From: Gammaproteobacteria bacterium
GTDB lineage: Bacteria; Pseudomonadota; Gammaproteobacteria; Steroidobacterales; GCA-2729495
DNA: 64,000 nt
Direction: 5' to 3'
Assembly: GCA_021773815.1 (NCBI GenBank)
Contig: JAJFJS010000026.1
Location: 68,693-132,692 of the forward strand
Below, in pieces: positions 17,652 to 28,284 of the stretch (position 1 is its first letter; every line of letters starts with the position of its first letter). The notes under the pieces are model-generated. The model saw only the letters and a list, made by a program, of their open reading frames with translations, made no database searches and was not told where the DNA came from. The position numbers and the translations under genes are program-made.

Positions 17652-19123
17652 GCCATTAAGGGTATCAGAACGATGGCGATGAGATTAAGCCAGAACCCGG
17701 CCCGGCTCATCTGTGGAATCGATACGCGCCCGGAGCCGAACACGACGGCGTTCGGCGGTGTCGCAACAGGCAGCATGAACGCGCAACTCGCCGCGATACC
17801 GGCCGGAATAATCAGCAGCAACGGGTCGAAGCCGAGCCCGACCGCAACCGCATAGAGTATCGGCACCAGCGTTGCCGTCGTCGCCGTATTACTCGTCATC
17901 TCCGTCAGGAAGATCATCGCCGCGGACACGAGTATGACGATCAGCATCGTCGGCAGCGCCGACAGAACGGCCGCCTGACTGCCGAGAAACGCACTGAACC
18001 CGGACTGATCGAGGGTCGCGGCCAGGCTCAACCCCCCGCCGAACAGAATCAGCAGACCCCACGGCAATTTGACGGCCGTTGACCAGTCCATCAAAAATTC
18101 ACGTTCGGCCAGGCTGACCGGAGTCACGAACAGCGTCAATGCCGCGATGATCGCAATCCCCGAATCGGTCAGGCCCGCCAGCGGCACAACGTCGCCGATC
18201 GCAATCTGGCCCAGTAGCGGCCGCGTCACCCAGGTCGCGGCGGTCAGCAAAAAAATCGCCAGCGTCAGTTTCTCGGCCCGGCTCATCGGCCCGAGATCGG
18301 CGTGCATTCTTTCCAGCAGCGCCTCGACGCCGTCGATCGGGTGATTCGATACGCGAAAGACCACCCGGCTCAACAGCCACCACGCGACGGGCAGAAAAAC
18401 GATGACCAGCGGTACCGCAAACAGCATCCAGTGCGCAAAACTGATCTCGACGTCCATCTGCGTGCGAATGTATGAAACGACGAACACGTTGGGCGCAGTG
18501 CCGATAATCGTGCCGATCCCGCCGATCGTTGCCGCGTACGCGATCGCGAGCAACAGGCAGACGGGGAAATTACGTCGCGGCACGCCGCTGTCTGCGTCCT
18601 CACCGACGCCGTCCACCGAATCGTCGAGCAGCGTCGTGATACTCAATGCGACGGGCAGCAGCATGATCGTCGTCGCCGTATTCGTTACCCACATGCTGAC
18701 GAATGCCGCGATCGCCATGAAAGCGCCGATGATGCGCGTCGGCCGGGTACCGACCGCTTTCAACGCCGTCAACGCAAAACGCCGGTGCAGGCCACAGCGC
18801 TCCAGCGCCAACGCCAGCACAAAACCGCCGAGAAACAGGTAGATCACCTCGTGACCGTAGGCCGATGCTGTTTCGCCGATCGTCGCGGCGCCGGCCAGCG
18901 GGAAAACCGCCAGCGGAATCAGGGCCGTCGCATAGACCGAGATGGCCTCGGTAATCCACCAGACTGCCATCCAGACGGCCGTCGCAGCAGCCGATCGCGC
19001 CGCGCCGCTCAGGACTACCGCCTGTCCGTCACCGTCGATATAGTGCTCCGGCAACAGCATGAACACGACCGCCGCGGCCAGCGGCCCCAGCAACAGGCCG
19101 ATCATGCGCAACCGCGACGTCAT
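17612..19123 (-). CDS. SLC13/DASS family sodium:anion symporter
   Basis: ~12 TM; 'FVSMWVTNTATTIMLLPVALSI', 'FLTEMTSNTATTATLVPILYAVA', 'AASCAFMLPVATPPNAVVFGSG' SLC13 signatures. Confidence 0.93.
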   Translation of the reverse strand: MTSRLRMIGLLLGPLAAAVVFMLLPEHYIDGDGQAVVLSGAARSAAATAVWMAVWWITEAISVYATALIPLAVFPLAGAATIGETASAYGHEVIYLFLGGFVLALALERCGLHRRFALTALKAVGTRPTRIIGAFMAIAAFVSMWVTNTATTIMLLPVALSITTLLDDSVDGVGEDADSGVPRRNFPVCLLLAIAYAATIGGIGTIIGTAPNVFVVSYIRTQMDVEISFAHWMLFAVPLVIVFLPVAWWLLSRVVFRVSNHPIDGVEALLERMHADLGPMSRAEKLTLAIFLLTAATWVTRPLLGQIAIGDVVPLAGLTDSGIAIIAALTLFVTPVSLAEREFLMDWSTAVKLPWGLLILFGGGLSLAATLDQSGFSAFLGSQAAVLSALPTMLIVILVSAAMIFLTEMTSNTATTATLVPILYAVAVGLGFDPLLLIIPAGIAASCAFMLPVATPPNAVVFGSGRVSIPQMSRAGFWLNLIAIVLIPLMAWAVIMPALGVAF

Positions 19124-19142
19124 ATCGATACGACGGTCGCTG

Positions 19143-20117
19143 TCAGTAGCGAATCAACGCCGAACCCCACGTGAATCCGCCGCCGAAAGCCTCGAGTAAC
19201 AGCAGGTCTCCGCGCCGCACGCGCCCGTCGCGCACGGCAACATCGAGCGCCATCGGTACCGAGGCCGCCGACGTATTGCCGTGATCCTGCAGCGTCAGGA
19301 TGACCTTCTCCATCGACATGCCCAGTCGCTTGGCGGTCAGCTGAATGATGCGCAGATTGGCCTGGTGAGGTATCAGCCAGTCGATCGATCCGCGTTCGAG
19401 ATCATTGGCGGACATCGTCTCGTCGACGATGCCTTCGAGCGTCTTGACCGCAACCTTGAACACCTCATTGCCCTTCATGTGAATGAACGGCCCCTCGACA
19501 TCGTCCGGTTGCTGACGCCGCGACGTGCCGTACGGGTGGTACAGCAGATCCTTGTAATGACCATCGGCGCCGAGATGCGTCGAGATGATGCCGGCTTCCG
19601 TCGACGGTTCGAGCACGACCGCGCCGGCACCGTCGCCGAAGATCACGGCCGTAGACCGATCCGTCCAGTCGGTGATACGCGACAGCGTTTCGGCGCCGAT
19701 CACCAGCGCCCTTTTGGCCTGGCCGCCGGCAATAAACCGGTCCGCAATACTCAGTGCATAGATAAACCCGCTGCACGCCGCCTCGACGCTGAATGCCGCA
19801 AAGCCGCCGATACCGAGGCGTTCCTGTAGCAGGCAACCGACATTCGGAAATACGACATCCGGCGTCGTCGTGCCGACGACGAGAAAATCGATCTCGCTCG
19901 GCGCAACGCCCGCCGCCTCCATCGCCTGTCGGGCCGCGCCTTCGGCCAGATCCGCGGTGGTTTGATCGTCGGCGGCAATATGGCGACGCTCGATGCCGGT
20001 GCGCGCACGAATCCACTCGTCCGTCGTATCGACAATCTTCTCGAGTTCGCGGTTGGTCAGAATACGCTCGGGAAGGCAGCGTCCAGTGCCGCTGATGCGC
20101 GAAAAAATTTGCGTCAT
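19143..20117 (-). CDS. fabH: 3-oxoacyl-ACP synthase III FabH
   Basis: 'FSVEAACSGFIYALSIADRFI' active-site Cys, 'WLIPHQANLRI', 'GNTSAASVPMALD', 'LLLEAFGGGFTWGSALIRY'. Confidence 0.97.
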   Translation of the reverse strand: MTQIFSRISGTGRCLPERILTNRELEKIVDTTDEWIRARTGIERRHIAADDQTTADLAEGAARQAMEAAGVAPSEIDFLVVGTTTPDVVFPNVGCLLQERLGIGGFAAFSVEAACSGFIYALSIADRFIAGGQAKRALVIGAETLSRITDWTDRSTAVIFGDGAGAVVLEPSTEAGIISTHLGADGHYKDLLYHPYGTSRRQQPDDVEGPFIHMKGNEVFKVAVKTLEGIVDETMSANDLERGSIDWLIPHQANLRIIQLTAKRLGMSMEKVILTLQDHGNTSAASVPMALDVAVRDGRVRRGDLLLLEAFGGGFTWGSALIRY

Positions 20118-20133
20118 GTGTGTACCGACCGGG

Positions 20134-21144
20134 TCAGTGACCCTGTTCCTCCATCAGTGAGCGAATCTGCTCCGGCACGTCGTTATCGACTTCGACCATG
20201 GCAACATGGATCGCCTGCTGAAATGCCAGCGCATCCGCGCCGCCGTGGCTCTTGACCACGATGCCGTTCAGTCCGACCAGACTGGCGCCATTGTACCGCC
20301 GCGGATCCACGCGCTTCGACAGGGATCGCAGCACCGGCCATGCAACAAGACCGGCCAGACGACCGTACAGACCGGACTTGAATTCCTCAATAAGGAAATG
20401 GCGCACGAGACGCGCCGTACCTTCCATGGTCTTGAGCGCGACATTGCCGCTGAATCCGTCGGTGACGACAACATCGGCCTTATGTTCGCTGAGTGCGTCG
20501 CCCTCGATAAAGCCGACATAGTTCAGTGCACTATTGGCCAACATGGCGGCCGCCTCCCGAACCGTGTCGTTGCCCTTGATCGCCTCGGCGCCAATATTCA
20601 ACAGCCCGATCCGCGGCCGGTCGATGCCCTCGATGTCTTCGGCCACGACCGATCCCATGATCCCGAACTGAAACAATTGTTCCGCGGTGCAACCGCTATT
20701 CGCGCCGAGATCGAGCATGTGCAGCCGCCCATGCCGGGTGGGGATCCCGGCCAGGATGGCGGGCCGATCGATACCGGGCACGGTCTTGAGCACGAACCGG
20801 CCGATTGCCATCAACGCGCCGGTATTGCCGGCGCTGACACAGGCGCCCGCTGCGCCTTCCTTGACGAGATTGATCGCGACGCGCATCGACGAATCTTTTT
20901 TCTTTCTCATCGCGTCGGCCGGATGCTCATCCATGGCGACGATCTCCCGTGCGTCGTGCACGCGAACGCGGTCACCGGAGATGCCGCGACCTGCCAGGTG
21001 AGGTTCGATGAGTTCCCGCTTGCCGACCAGAATCAGTTGCAGTTCGGCCCGCGACCGGAGCATAGCGAGCGCCGCGGGCACCGTCGTGTCGACGCCGTGA
21101 TCACCACTCATGGCATCGACGGCGATGGTTACCGGATTAGCCAC
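20134..21144 (-). CDS. plsX: phosphate acyltransferase PlsX
   Basis: 'TIAVDAMSGDHGVDTTVPAAL', 'VSAGNTGALMAIGRFVLKTVPGIDRPAI', 'DGFSGNVALKTMEG'. Confidence 0.97.
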   Translation of the reverse strand: MANPVTIAVDAMSGDHGVDTTVPAALAMLRSRAELQLILVGKRELIEPHLAGRGISGDRVRVHDAREIVAMDEHPADAMRKKKDSSMRVAINLVKEGAAGACVSAGNTGALMAIGRFVLKTVPGIDRPAILAGIPTRHGRLHMLDLGANSGCTAEQLFQFGIMGSVVAEDIEGIDRPRIGLLNIGAEAIKGNDTVREAAAMLANSALNYVGFIEGDALSEHKADVVVTDGFSGNVALKTMEGTARLVRHFLIEEFKSGLYGRLAGLVAWPVLRSLSKRVDPRRYNGASLVGLNGIVVKSHGGADALAFQQAIHVAMVEVDNDVPEQIRSLMEEQGH

Positions 21145-21419
21145 TAGCTTACCGGCAGGATGGAAGCCGGCGGATTACGCAGCCGATGCGCGCGAAAAAA
21201 CACCGGACCCGGGCCGGGTCGGCGGCAGAAACACGGCGTCAGCGAATACATTTGACCCATGTTCGTTACTAACTCCTGCCCGTTCAATCGCACATCGGTC
21301 CGCCGCTGGCCGGCCCCCTTGCTGATCAAACGAAGACTGCGGATCGCGGGCATACCCGCCTCGCTCGCGCCGGAAACCGGCTACTACGGCGGGCGACCGG
21401 CAACCGGTCCACGACCGGT

Positions 21420-21608
21420 TTAATCGAGGTCTTCTTCGGGGGCTTCGATGACCTTGCGGCCACGATAGAAGCCGTCAGCGCTGACGTGATGCCGCAAATG
21501 CGTCTCGCCGGTCGTCGGCTCGACCGACAACGCCGGCTTCTTCAGCCCGTCATGCGAACGCCGGTTGCCGCGACGCCTCGGCGTCACCCTGCTCTTTTGT
21601 ACTGCCAT
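21420..21608 (-). CDS. rpmF: 50S ribosomal protein L32
   Basis: '[53 protein letters not shown]'. Confidence 0.97.
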   Translation of the reverse strand: MAVQKSRVTPRRRGNRRSHDGLKKPALSVEPTTGETHLRHHVSADGFYRGRKVIEAPEEDLD

Positions 21609-21630
21609 TTCCTTATCTCCTGACGGCGTC

Positions 21631-22185
21631 TCAATCATCGGCGTCGCGATCCTGTCCAACCAACAGGCCAGCCAGGTTCGCGAACGGTCGATGCATCAAC
21701 TCCGCATCCATTGGCGAATATGCATCAGGCGCCGTCTTCGACCGACAACCCGGCTCATCTGCATGAACCGGCGCCATCGGCAACGACGCCAAAATCTCAT
21801 CCTCGACGAGGTCCGCAAGGCTCAGCCCCTCGGCGCTCATCGTCACGCTGTCGAACGGGTCTGCAATCAACCCGCTCTGCGCATCATCCTCCAGCACCGT
21901 CAGTTGCGTCCTGACGCGCACCGGCCAATCGACGGCCTCCAGGCAACGCTGGCATTCCAGCTGCAACAGACCCGTCACCGTTATGCCGATAGTCGGAAAC
22001 CTCTCCGGACCGATCGCGAACCGGATCTCGACGGCAAGCGCCGCAGCCGAATCGGCCGCATCCCGATTCGGCACGACGCAGCTCGACAGACGGAGAAAGT
22101 CGGATACGGCAGCACGAAACTCCCGGCTGACCGCTTGGTTCGCCAGTTCGATCAGTCTGGCGGAATCGACGCGCTCGCTGAGCAT
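21631..22185 (-). CDS. yceD: YceD / DUF177 family protein
   Basis: '[19 protein letters not shown]' Cys pair and conserved position upstream of rpmF. Confidence 0.9.
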   Translation of the reverse strand: MLSERVDSARLIELANQAVSREFRAAVSDFLRLSSCVVPNRDAADSAAALAVEIRFAIGPERFPTIGITVTGLLQLECQRCLEAVDWPVRVRTQLTVLEDDAQSGLIADPFDSVTMSAEGLSLADLVEDEILASLPMAPVHADEPGCRSKTAPDAYSPMDAELMHRPFANLAGLLVGQDRDADD

Positions 22186-22216
22186 AATCGGTCAATTCTA
22201 GATACGGTGGCTGAGC

Positions 22217-22831
22217 GTGTCAAAATCTTGTACGTTACGCGCCATGGTCGCTGCCCCCCCCGTCGTCCTCGCCTCGAGCTCCGCCTACCGTCGCGCCCTG
22301 CTCGCCCGGCTGTTACCCGCATTCGAGTGCCTGTCTCCGGACATCGACGAAAGCCCGCTGGCCGCCGAACTGCCTGTCGACACGGCCGTCCGTCTCGCGC
22401 TGACCAAGGCCCGCGCCTGCGCCATGCAGCGCCCCGACGCCGTCGTCATCGGCAGCGATCAGGCCCCGGCGCTCGGTGACGACATCCTGCACAAACCCGG
22501 CTCTCATGAACGCGCGATTCAGCAACTGCGCCGCTGCTCCGGGCGCGCCGTCGTCTTTCATACCGCCGTGGCTATTGTCGGACCCGGCGCCACGCCGGTC
22601 GATACCCATTGCGACGCAACGATCGTCCGCTTCCGCGCACTCGACGACGAAGACATCGAGCGTTACCTGACGCTCGACACGCCCTACGATTGCGCCGGAA
22701 GTTTCAAGGTCGAAGCCCGCGGCATCACGTTGTTCGAGTCGATCGAGTCACAGGATCCGACCGCGCTGCAGGGACTGCCGCTGATCTGGGTCGCAGCCCG
22801 GCTGCGCGCCCGGGGCATCGCGCCGGGTTGA
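22217..22831 (+). CDS. Maf family nucleotide pyrophosphatase (YceF-like)
   Basis: 'VVLASSSAYRRALLARLL', 'VVIGSDQAPALGDDILHKPG', 'YDCAGSFKVEARGI'. Start may be 22244. Confidence 0.94.
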   Translation: MSKSCTLRAMVAAPPVVLASSSAYRRALLARLLPAFECLSPDIDESPLAAELPVDTAVRLALTKARACAMQRPDAVVIGSDQAPALGDDILHKPGSHERAIQQLRRCSGRAVVFHTAVAIVGPGATPVDTHCDATIVRFRALDDEDIERYLTLDTPYDCAGSFKVEARGITLFESIESQDPTALQGLPLIWVAARLRARGIAPG

Positions 22832-22843
22832 GTCACGACCGGT

Positions 22844-23806
22844 TCAGGTCACCGGCACGAGCGCCGACAACACGCCCGCCAGCTTCTCGTCGAGGGGACT
22901 TTCGACACGAATGACCTGACCGTCCCGCGGGCTCGTGAACTCCAGCGACGCGGCGTGCAGGAACAGTCGATCGAGGGTCGTTGCCGCAACCACCGGATCG
23001 TCCTCCGGTCCATAGCGTCGGTCGCCGGCGACCGGGTGGCCGAGGTGCGCCGCGTGGACGCGGATCTGGTGCGTTCGACCCGTATCGAGTTCGACCGCCA
23101 TCAGCGCGGCACCGGCGAAGCGCTGGGCGGGACGAAAGACGGTACGCGACGGTTTGCCGTCCGCCGAGACGCAGACATGCCGCTCGCCGTTGCGCCGGTG
23201 CGTGGTCAGCAGCGGCGCGTCGACGACGCGCCGGCCGTCGTCCCAGTCACCGAGCAACAGAGCCGTATAACGTTTCTGCACCGCGCCGTCACGGAACAGC
23301 GCATGCAGGTGGCGCAGTGCCGGTCGCCGCTTCGCAATCAGCAGGCAACCGCTGGTGTCCCGATCGAGCCGATGCGCGAGCTCGAAATCGTCGTGACCCT
23401 GGCGCAGCGCCCGCAGCATTTCGATCGCGCCAAAACTGATACCGCTGCCGCCATGCACGGCCAGCCCGGCCGGCTTGTCGAGCACCAGCAGATCGCGGTC
23501 CTCGTAGCGTATGCAACGCTCGAGCCAGCGGCTGGATGCCCCGTCCGGCCGCGGCGCGGCCACGCCGGTGCGGACCGGCGGGATTCGCACCACGTCACCG
23601 GTCTGCAGGCGCCGATCCGGCCCGGCCCGGCCCTTGTTCACGCGGACCTCACCGGAGCGGATCATCCGGTAGACACGTGACCGCGGTACGCCCTTGAGCT
23701 GTGACAGCAGGAAATTGTCGAGGCGGCGATCGGCGTCGGCAGCGGTCACCGAGACCTGCCGAACCTGCGGCCCGGGGCCATTTTTTTCCATAATTTCAGG
23801 TGCCAA
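22844..23806 (-). CDS. rluC: 23S rRNA pseudouridine synthase RluC
   Basis: S4 domain and RluA-family motif 'LAHRLDRDTSGCLLIAKRR'; adjacent to rne. Confidence 0.94.
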   Translation of the reverse strand: MAPEIMEKNGPGPQVRQVSVTAADADRRLDNFLLSQLKGVPRSRVYRMIRSGEVRVNKGRAGPDRRLQTGDVVRIPPVRTGVAAPRPDGASSRWLERCIRYEDRDLLVLDKPAGLAVHGGSGISFGAIEMLRALRQGHDDFELAHRLDRDTSGCLLIAKRRPALRHLHALFRDGAVQKRYTALLLGDWDDGRRVVDAPLLTTHRRNGERHVCVSADGKPSRTVFRPAQRFAGAALMAVELDTGRTHQIRVHAAHLGHPVAGDRRYGPEDDPVVAATTLDRLFLHAASLEFTSPRDGQVIRVESPLDEKLAGVLSALVPVT

Positions 23807-23822
23807 CAGCGTTTTTCGTCAA

Positions 23823-23851
23823 TTGATGCTATGCCCGGACACTGTTATATT
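23823..23851 (+). promoter_or_regulatory. putative sigma-70 promoter of rne
   Basis: TTGATG - 17 bp - TATATT; predicts a ~345-nt leader to the rne ATG. Confidence 0.6.
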
Positions 23852-24202
23852 ACCGCCGTTAGCGGTTTGTGCGCGTATTGCCACAAACAAGGAAGAATCG
23901 AATTTGGAGCGATCGCCGTCAATGTTGTGTCGCGATTGCCAGAATCAGGGCCTGCACCGCAGGTCATAAACCGGGCGACCTATACGGCGGATTGAGAGAT
24001 TGTCTTTCTCCGTCAGGCAAGGAATTCGGAAGGATCTGCTGCATGCAAATAGCTGGTCTTTTTAGATTGAGAACCAGTAACAGGCCTCTATGCCGCACGG
24101 CTTCGCCGCGCGGCCGGCCCGTTTGGGCACGTCGCCACTCGGCGCCGTCGCTCAGTCATTCCCTGCCGGGCGCCCCGCAACATATTGAGCATGTAGGGGC
24201 TT

Positions 24203-26896
24203 ATGAACAGAATGTTAATCAATGCAACTCAGGAAGAGGAGTTGCGCGTGGCCATGGTCGATGGCCAGAGACTGATAGACCTTGATATCGAGGTACCTGC
24301 CAAGGCACAGAAAAAGGCCAATATTTATAAAGGCAAAATTACCCGCATAGAGCCCAGTCTCGATGCCGCCTTTATCAGTTACGGCGCCGACCGGCACGGA
24401 TTCCTGCCGCTCAAGGACATTTCGCGAGAGTATTTCGTCAAGGATCCCGACCAGGGGTCCCGGATCAATATTCGCGATGTGCTGCGCGAAGGTCAGGACA
24501 TCGTCGTGCAGGTCGAAAAAGAAGAACGCGGCACCAAGGGCGCCGCGCTGACGACGTTTATCAGCCTCGCCGGGCGCTTTATCGTCCTGATGCCCAATAA
24601 TCCACGCGGCGGCGGCGTTTCACGGCGCATCACGGGCGAAGACCGCGATGAAATTCGCGACGCCCTCCGCGACCTCGAACTCCCGGACGGCATGAGCGTC
24701 ATCATTCGCACCGCCGGGGTCGGCCGCTCGAAAGAGGAACTGACCTGGGATCTCGAGTACCTGATGGGCATCTGGGAATCCATCAAGGCCGCGGTCGTCC
24801 AGGTTCCCGGCCCGGCGCTGATCTTCCAGGACAGCAACGCGATCATCCGCGCCATTCGGGATCACCTGTCCTCAGATATCGGCGAGATCCTGATCGACGA
24901 TCCCGCTACATTCGAGGAAGCGCGCGATTTCATGGCACATGCGATGCCGCACAACCAGCGCAAGCTGAAACTGTACGACGATCCATCCCCGCTGTTTACC
25001 CGCTACCAGATCGAAAGCCAGATCGAATCGGCATTCGCACACACGGTACACCTGCCGTCGGGCGGCAGTATCGTCATCGACCCGACGGAAGCGCTGGTAT
25101 CGATCGATATCAACTCGGCACGGGCAACCAAGGGCAGCGATATCGAAGCCACGGCACTGGCGACAAACCTCGAGGCCGCGGACGAGATCGCCCGCCAGTT
25201 TCGCCTCCGGGATATCGGCGGCTTGATCGTCATCGACTTTATCGACATGGGTCCTTCCCGCAATCAGCGCGAGGTCGAAACTCGCTTGCGCGATGCGGTC
25301 CGCCCGGACCGCGCCCGCGTGCAGATCGGCCGGATATCGCGTTTCGGACTGCTCGAGATGTCGCGCCAGCGGTTGCGCCCTTCGCTCGGCGAATCGACAC
25401 ATCAGGTCTGTCCGCGCTGCAATGGCATCGGCAATATCCGCAGCGTCGAGTCACTCGCGCTGTCGATCCTGCGCCTCGTCGGCGAAGAAGCCCGCAAGGA
25501 CCAGACGGCCAACGTCGTCGCCCAATTGCCGATCAGCGTGGCGACCTACCTGCTAAACGAGAAGCGCGACTGGATCCGGCAAATCGAGGAGCGTGACAAG
25601 ATCCAGCTAATCCTGGTCGCGAATCCCGAATTTGAGACGCCGAATTACTCGATCCGGCGCGTCCGCGACGATCAGACCGTGCTGCCGGAAAACACCGGCG
25701 CCAGCTACAACCTGGTCAGCACGGAAGAAAGCGTCGAGGATCCCCTGCCCGCACTGGCGCCGAAGATCGAAGCGGAAATGCCGGCCGTGACCACGACCGG
25801 GCCGGCGACGCCGCCGCCCACTCCCGCGGCGCCGCCGCCGGAACCCTACGTGCAGCGCCCGGGCCTGTTCGTGCGGGCGTGGAATGCACTGTTCGGCACC
25901 GGCAGCAAACCGGAGACCGAGACGGAATCGAAACCGAAACCGAAACGTTCGACGTCCCGTGAACGCTCGGGCGAAAAGCGCCGCTCCGGCGGCCGCGATG
26001 GCCAGCAGCGCGAAGCGCGCGGCCGGCCAAGCGAAGACCGCGGCCGCAAGCGCCGTGATGAGCGGGGCCGTGGCGGCCAGGGTCGCCCCACACGGAACCG
26101 TGACACGCAGGGTAATGACGATCAGGATAGCCGCAACACGGGCCGGAAGACCCCGGCGCCGAAATCCGATCAGAACCCGGCCACCGAGAAATCGGAACAA
26201 TCCGCCAAGAGCCCCGCTTCAAGAAATCGGCGCCGACGGCGGCGTCGTTCGGGCAGCGGCAACAGCGGCAGCAAAGAGCAGAACGAAGGCTCCCAGACGC
26301 AGCAGAATCAGGACGGCGGCAGCAAAGCCGGCGGTCCGGATACCGTGTCCGCAGCGCCGCAGCGTACCCAGCCGAACCCGGAACACCGCGACGGCGCCGA
26401 CACCGGATCGCAATCGCCGCAGTCCGCGCCTCGTGCGCCCGAGACACAGGCGCCACGATCCCCGGATCAATCCGCTGCACGCCCGTCCGCCGAACCGGTC
26501 GGTGGCCACGTCGGTAACGATACCCAACCGGCTATCAAGGAACGTCCCGGACCGCAGAGACCGACCGCCGATCGGCCCGCGGCCACACCGCCGTCAGCTG
26601 CCGCACCGGTCATACCACCAGTGAACACCCCGCGCAGCGAACCGGCCGCCGCACCGCCCGACCGTGGCCGGCCGGCCACGGCCGCCGCATCGACGCCGAG
26701 CCCGGCACCGACACCGGCCGCCGCGGAGCGGAAACCTGCCCCGACTCCAGAGCAAAAGCCGGCCGGGCCCGCGACGGCACCGCCCGAAGGCAGCCGCAAG
26801 CTGCCCTGGGAGGGAGAAGCAGCGGCCAAGCCCGACACGAAGTTCACGGTCTGGTCGTCGACGGACAAGGATCCAGGCAACCGTCGCGACCACTAG
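24203..26896 (+). CDS. rne: ribonuclease E
   Basis: '[30 protein letters not shown]', S1 domain, '[10 protein letters not shown]', Zn-link 'CPRCNGIG', long disordered Arg/Pro-rich C-terminal half. Confidence 0.97.
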   Translation: MNRMLINATQEEELRVAMVDGQRLIDLDIEVPAKAQKKANIYKGKITRIEPSLDAAFISYGADRHGFLPLKDISREYFVKDPDQGSRINIRDVLREGQDIVVQVEKEERGTKGAALTTFISLAGRFIVLMPNNPRGGGVSRRITGEDRDEIRDALRDLELPDGMSVIIRTAGVGRSKEELTWDLEYLMGIWESIKAAVVQVPGPALIFQDSNAIIRAIRDHLSSDIGEILIDDPATFEEARDFMAHAMPHNQRKLKLYDDPSPLFTRYQIESQIESAFAHTVHLPSGGSIVIDPTEALVSIDINSARATKGSDIEATALATNLEAADEIARQFRLRDIGGLIVIDFIDMGPSRNQREVETRLRDAVRPDRARVQIGRISRFGLLEMSRQRLRPSLGESTHQVCPRCNGIGNIRSVESLALSILRLVGEEARKDQTANVVAQLPISVATYLLNEKRDWIRQIEERDKIQLILVANPEFETPNYSIRRVRDDQTVLPENTGASYNLVSTEESVEDPLPALAPKIEAEMPAVTTTGPATPPPTPAAPPPEPYVQRPGLFVRAWNALFGTGSKPETETESKPKPKRSTSRERSGEKRRSGGRDGQQREARGRPSEDRGRKRRDERGRGGQGRPTRNRDTQGNDDQDSRNTGRKTPAPKSDQNPATEKSEQSAKSPASRNRRRRRRRSGSGNSGSKEQNEGSQTQQNQDGGSKAGGPDTVSAAPQRTQPNPEHRDGADTGSQSPQSAPRAPETQAPRSPDQSAARPSAEPVGGHVGNDTQPAIKERPGPQRPTADRPAATPPSAAAPVIPPVNTPRSEPAAAPPDRGRPATAAASTPSPAPTPAAAERKPAPTPEQKPAGPATAPPEGSRKLPWEGEAAAKPDTKFTVWSSTDKDPGNRRDH

Positions 26897-27013
26897 CCCG
26901 GAAACCTGACCCGCATCCGGAGAGCCGGCGGGTGTTGCCGCCGCGCCGGCGCGATACCGGTGGCTCGCCACCGCGCGAGTCAAAAGCGAGCCGGGTTGAG
27001 CGAAGAATCGCCG

Positions 27014-27041
27014 GGATCGCGACCGGCGGCGGTCGCGATCC
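27014..27041. terminator. candidate bidirectional hairpin between rne and the LMW-PTP gene
   Basis: GGATCGCGACC-ggcggc-GGTCGCGATCC perfect 11-bp stem in a convergent intergenic region; no U-tract. Confidence 0.4.
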
Positions 27042-27049
27042 GCTACCAC

Positions 27050-27529
27050 TCAGTCGTTCGGGCGCGCGACCCGCTCGAGTTCCGCGAGCAGGCCGTCGGC
27101 GGCCTCCTCGATCAGATCCAGCACCCGCTCGAACCCGGTGGCGCCGCCGTAGTACGGGTCCGGCACATCCGCGCCCGGATTCGTTGGCGAGAAATCCATC
27201 AGCAGCCGGATCTTGCCATGGTCATCCGGGGCGGCCACTGCGTGCAGATCCGACAGGTTGTCCCGATCCATGGCGAGTATGTAGTCGAACTGCGTGAAAT
27301 CGGCTTCTGCGACACTGCGCGCCGCGAGCATCGATATATCGATACCGCGTCGCCGGGCAGCCGTGCAGGCCCGTCGATCCGGCGGCGCGCCGACATGGTA
27401 GCCGTGCGTGCCGGCCGAATCGATCTGCACGTCCAGGTGCGCCGCCCGCTCGGCAAGCACGCGGCGAAAAACGCCCTCCGCCATCGGCGAGCGACAGATG
27501 TTGCCCATACAAACAAACAGAATTTTCAT
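27050..27529 (-). CDS. low molecular weight protein tyrosine phosphatase
   Basis: 'ILFVCMGNICRSPMAEGVFRR' (CxGNxCRS) and 'DPYYGG'. Confidence 0.96.
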   Translation of the reverse strand: MKILFVCMGNICRSPMAEGVFRRVLAERAAHLDVQIDSAGTHGYHVGAPPDRRACTAARRRGIDISMLAARSVAEADFTQFDYILAMDRDNLSDLHAVAAPDDHGKIRLLMDFSPTNPGADVPDPYYGGATGFERVLDLIEEAADGLLAELERVARPND

Positions 27530-28284
27530 CTCGACCTGCCCTGCGCAATAAAACGTTCGGCCGCCGCGAGATCTCCCGGCGTATCGATATCCGGCCCCAG
27601 TGATTCATCCGTGACGCTCACGCGGATCTCCATGCCATGCCACAGTGCGCGCAATTGCTCGAGTTTCTCGGACTGCTCCAGCGCACATTCAGGCAGCCTG
27701 GCCAGGCGCAGCAGCGCGGAACAGCGGTACGCATAGATGCCGACATGTCGCCAGAATTTTTCCGGCGCTTCGGCGCCGTGCGCGACCGCCGGAATCGGCG
27801 CGCGGCTGAAGTACAGCGCACGACCGTCCCGGTCGAAAACCACCTTGACGATATTCGGATTGGCCGCATCGGCCCGGTCGACCAGCGCGGTGCACAGCGT
27901 CGCCAGCGACGCATCGACATGCTGCGCCAGCAGGATCGCCACAGCATCGATACTCGTGCCGGGAATCAGTGGCGCATCACCCTGCACATTGACGACGATG
28001 CCGTCCTGATCCCAGCCCAGCCGTTCGACGACCTCCGCCACCCGGTCCGTGCCCGAGCGGTGTTCAGCACGAGTCATGATCGCCTCGGCGCCGAAACCGG
28101 CCGCAACCTCGGCAATGCGCCGGTCATCCGTCGCGATCACGACCTGCTCGGCGCCGCTCGCACAGGCCCGGTCATACACGTGACGAATCATGGGCCTGCC
28201 GTCGAGTTCGGCCAGCGCCTTGCCGGGAAATCGCGTCGATGCATACCGCGCCGGAATGACGACCCTGAATCCGGCATTGGTCAT
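27526..28284 (-). CDS. kdsB: 3-deoxy-manno-octulosonate cytidylyltransferase KdsB
   Basis: 'FRVVIPARYASTRFPGKALAELDGRPMIRHVYDRA', 'VNVQGDAPLIP'. Confidence 0.97.
   Translation of the reverse strand: MTNAGFRVVIPARYASTRFPGKALAELDGRPMIRHVYDRACASGAEQVVIATDDRRIAEVAAGFGAEAIMTRAEHRSGTDRVAEVVERLGWDQDGIVVNVQGDAPLIPGTSIDAVAILLAQHVDASLATLCTALVDRADAANPNIVKVVFDRDGRALYFSRAPIPAVAHGAEAPEKFWRHVGIYAYRCSALLRLARLPECALEQSEKLEQLRALWHGMEIRVSVTDESLGPDIDTPGDLAAAERFIAQGRSR

Noticed and set aside
25860-26890. Alternative-frame ORFs in the RNase E C-terminal half
   Set aside because: Low-complexity GC-rich coding gives open frames on all strands; the rne frame is continuous and expected to be disordered.
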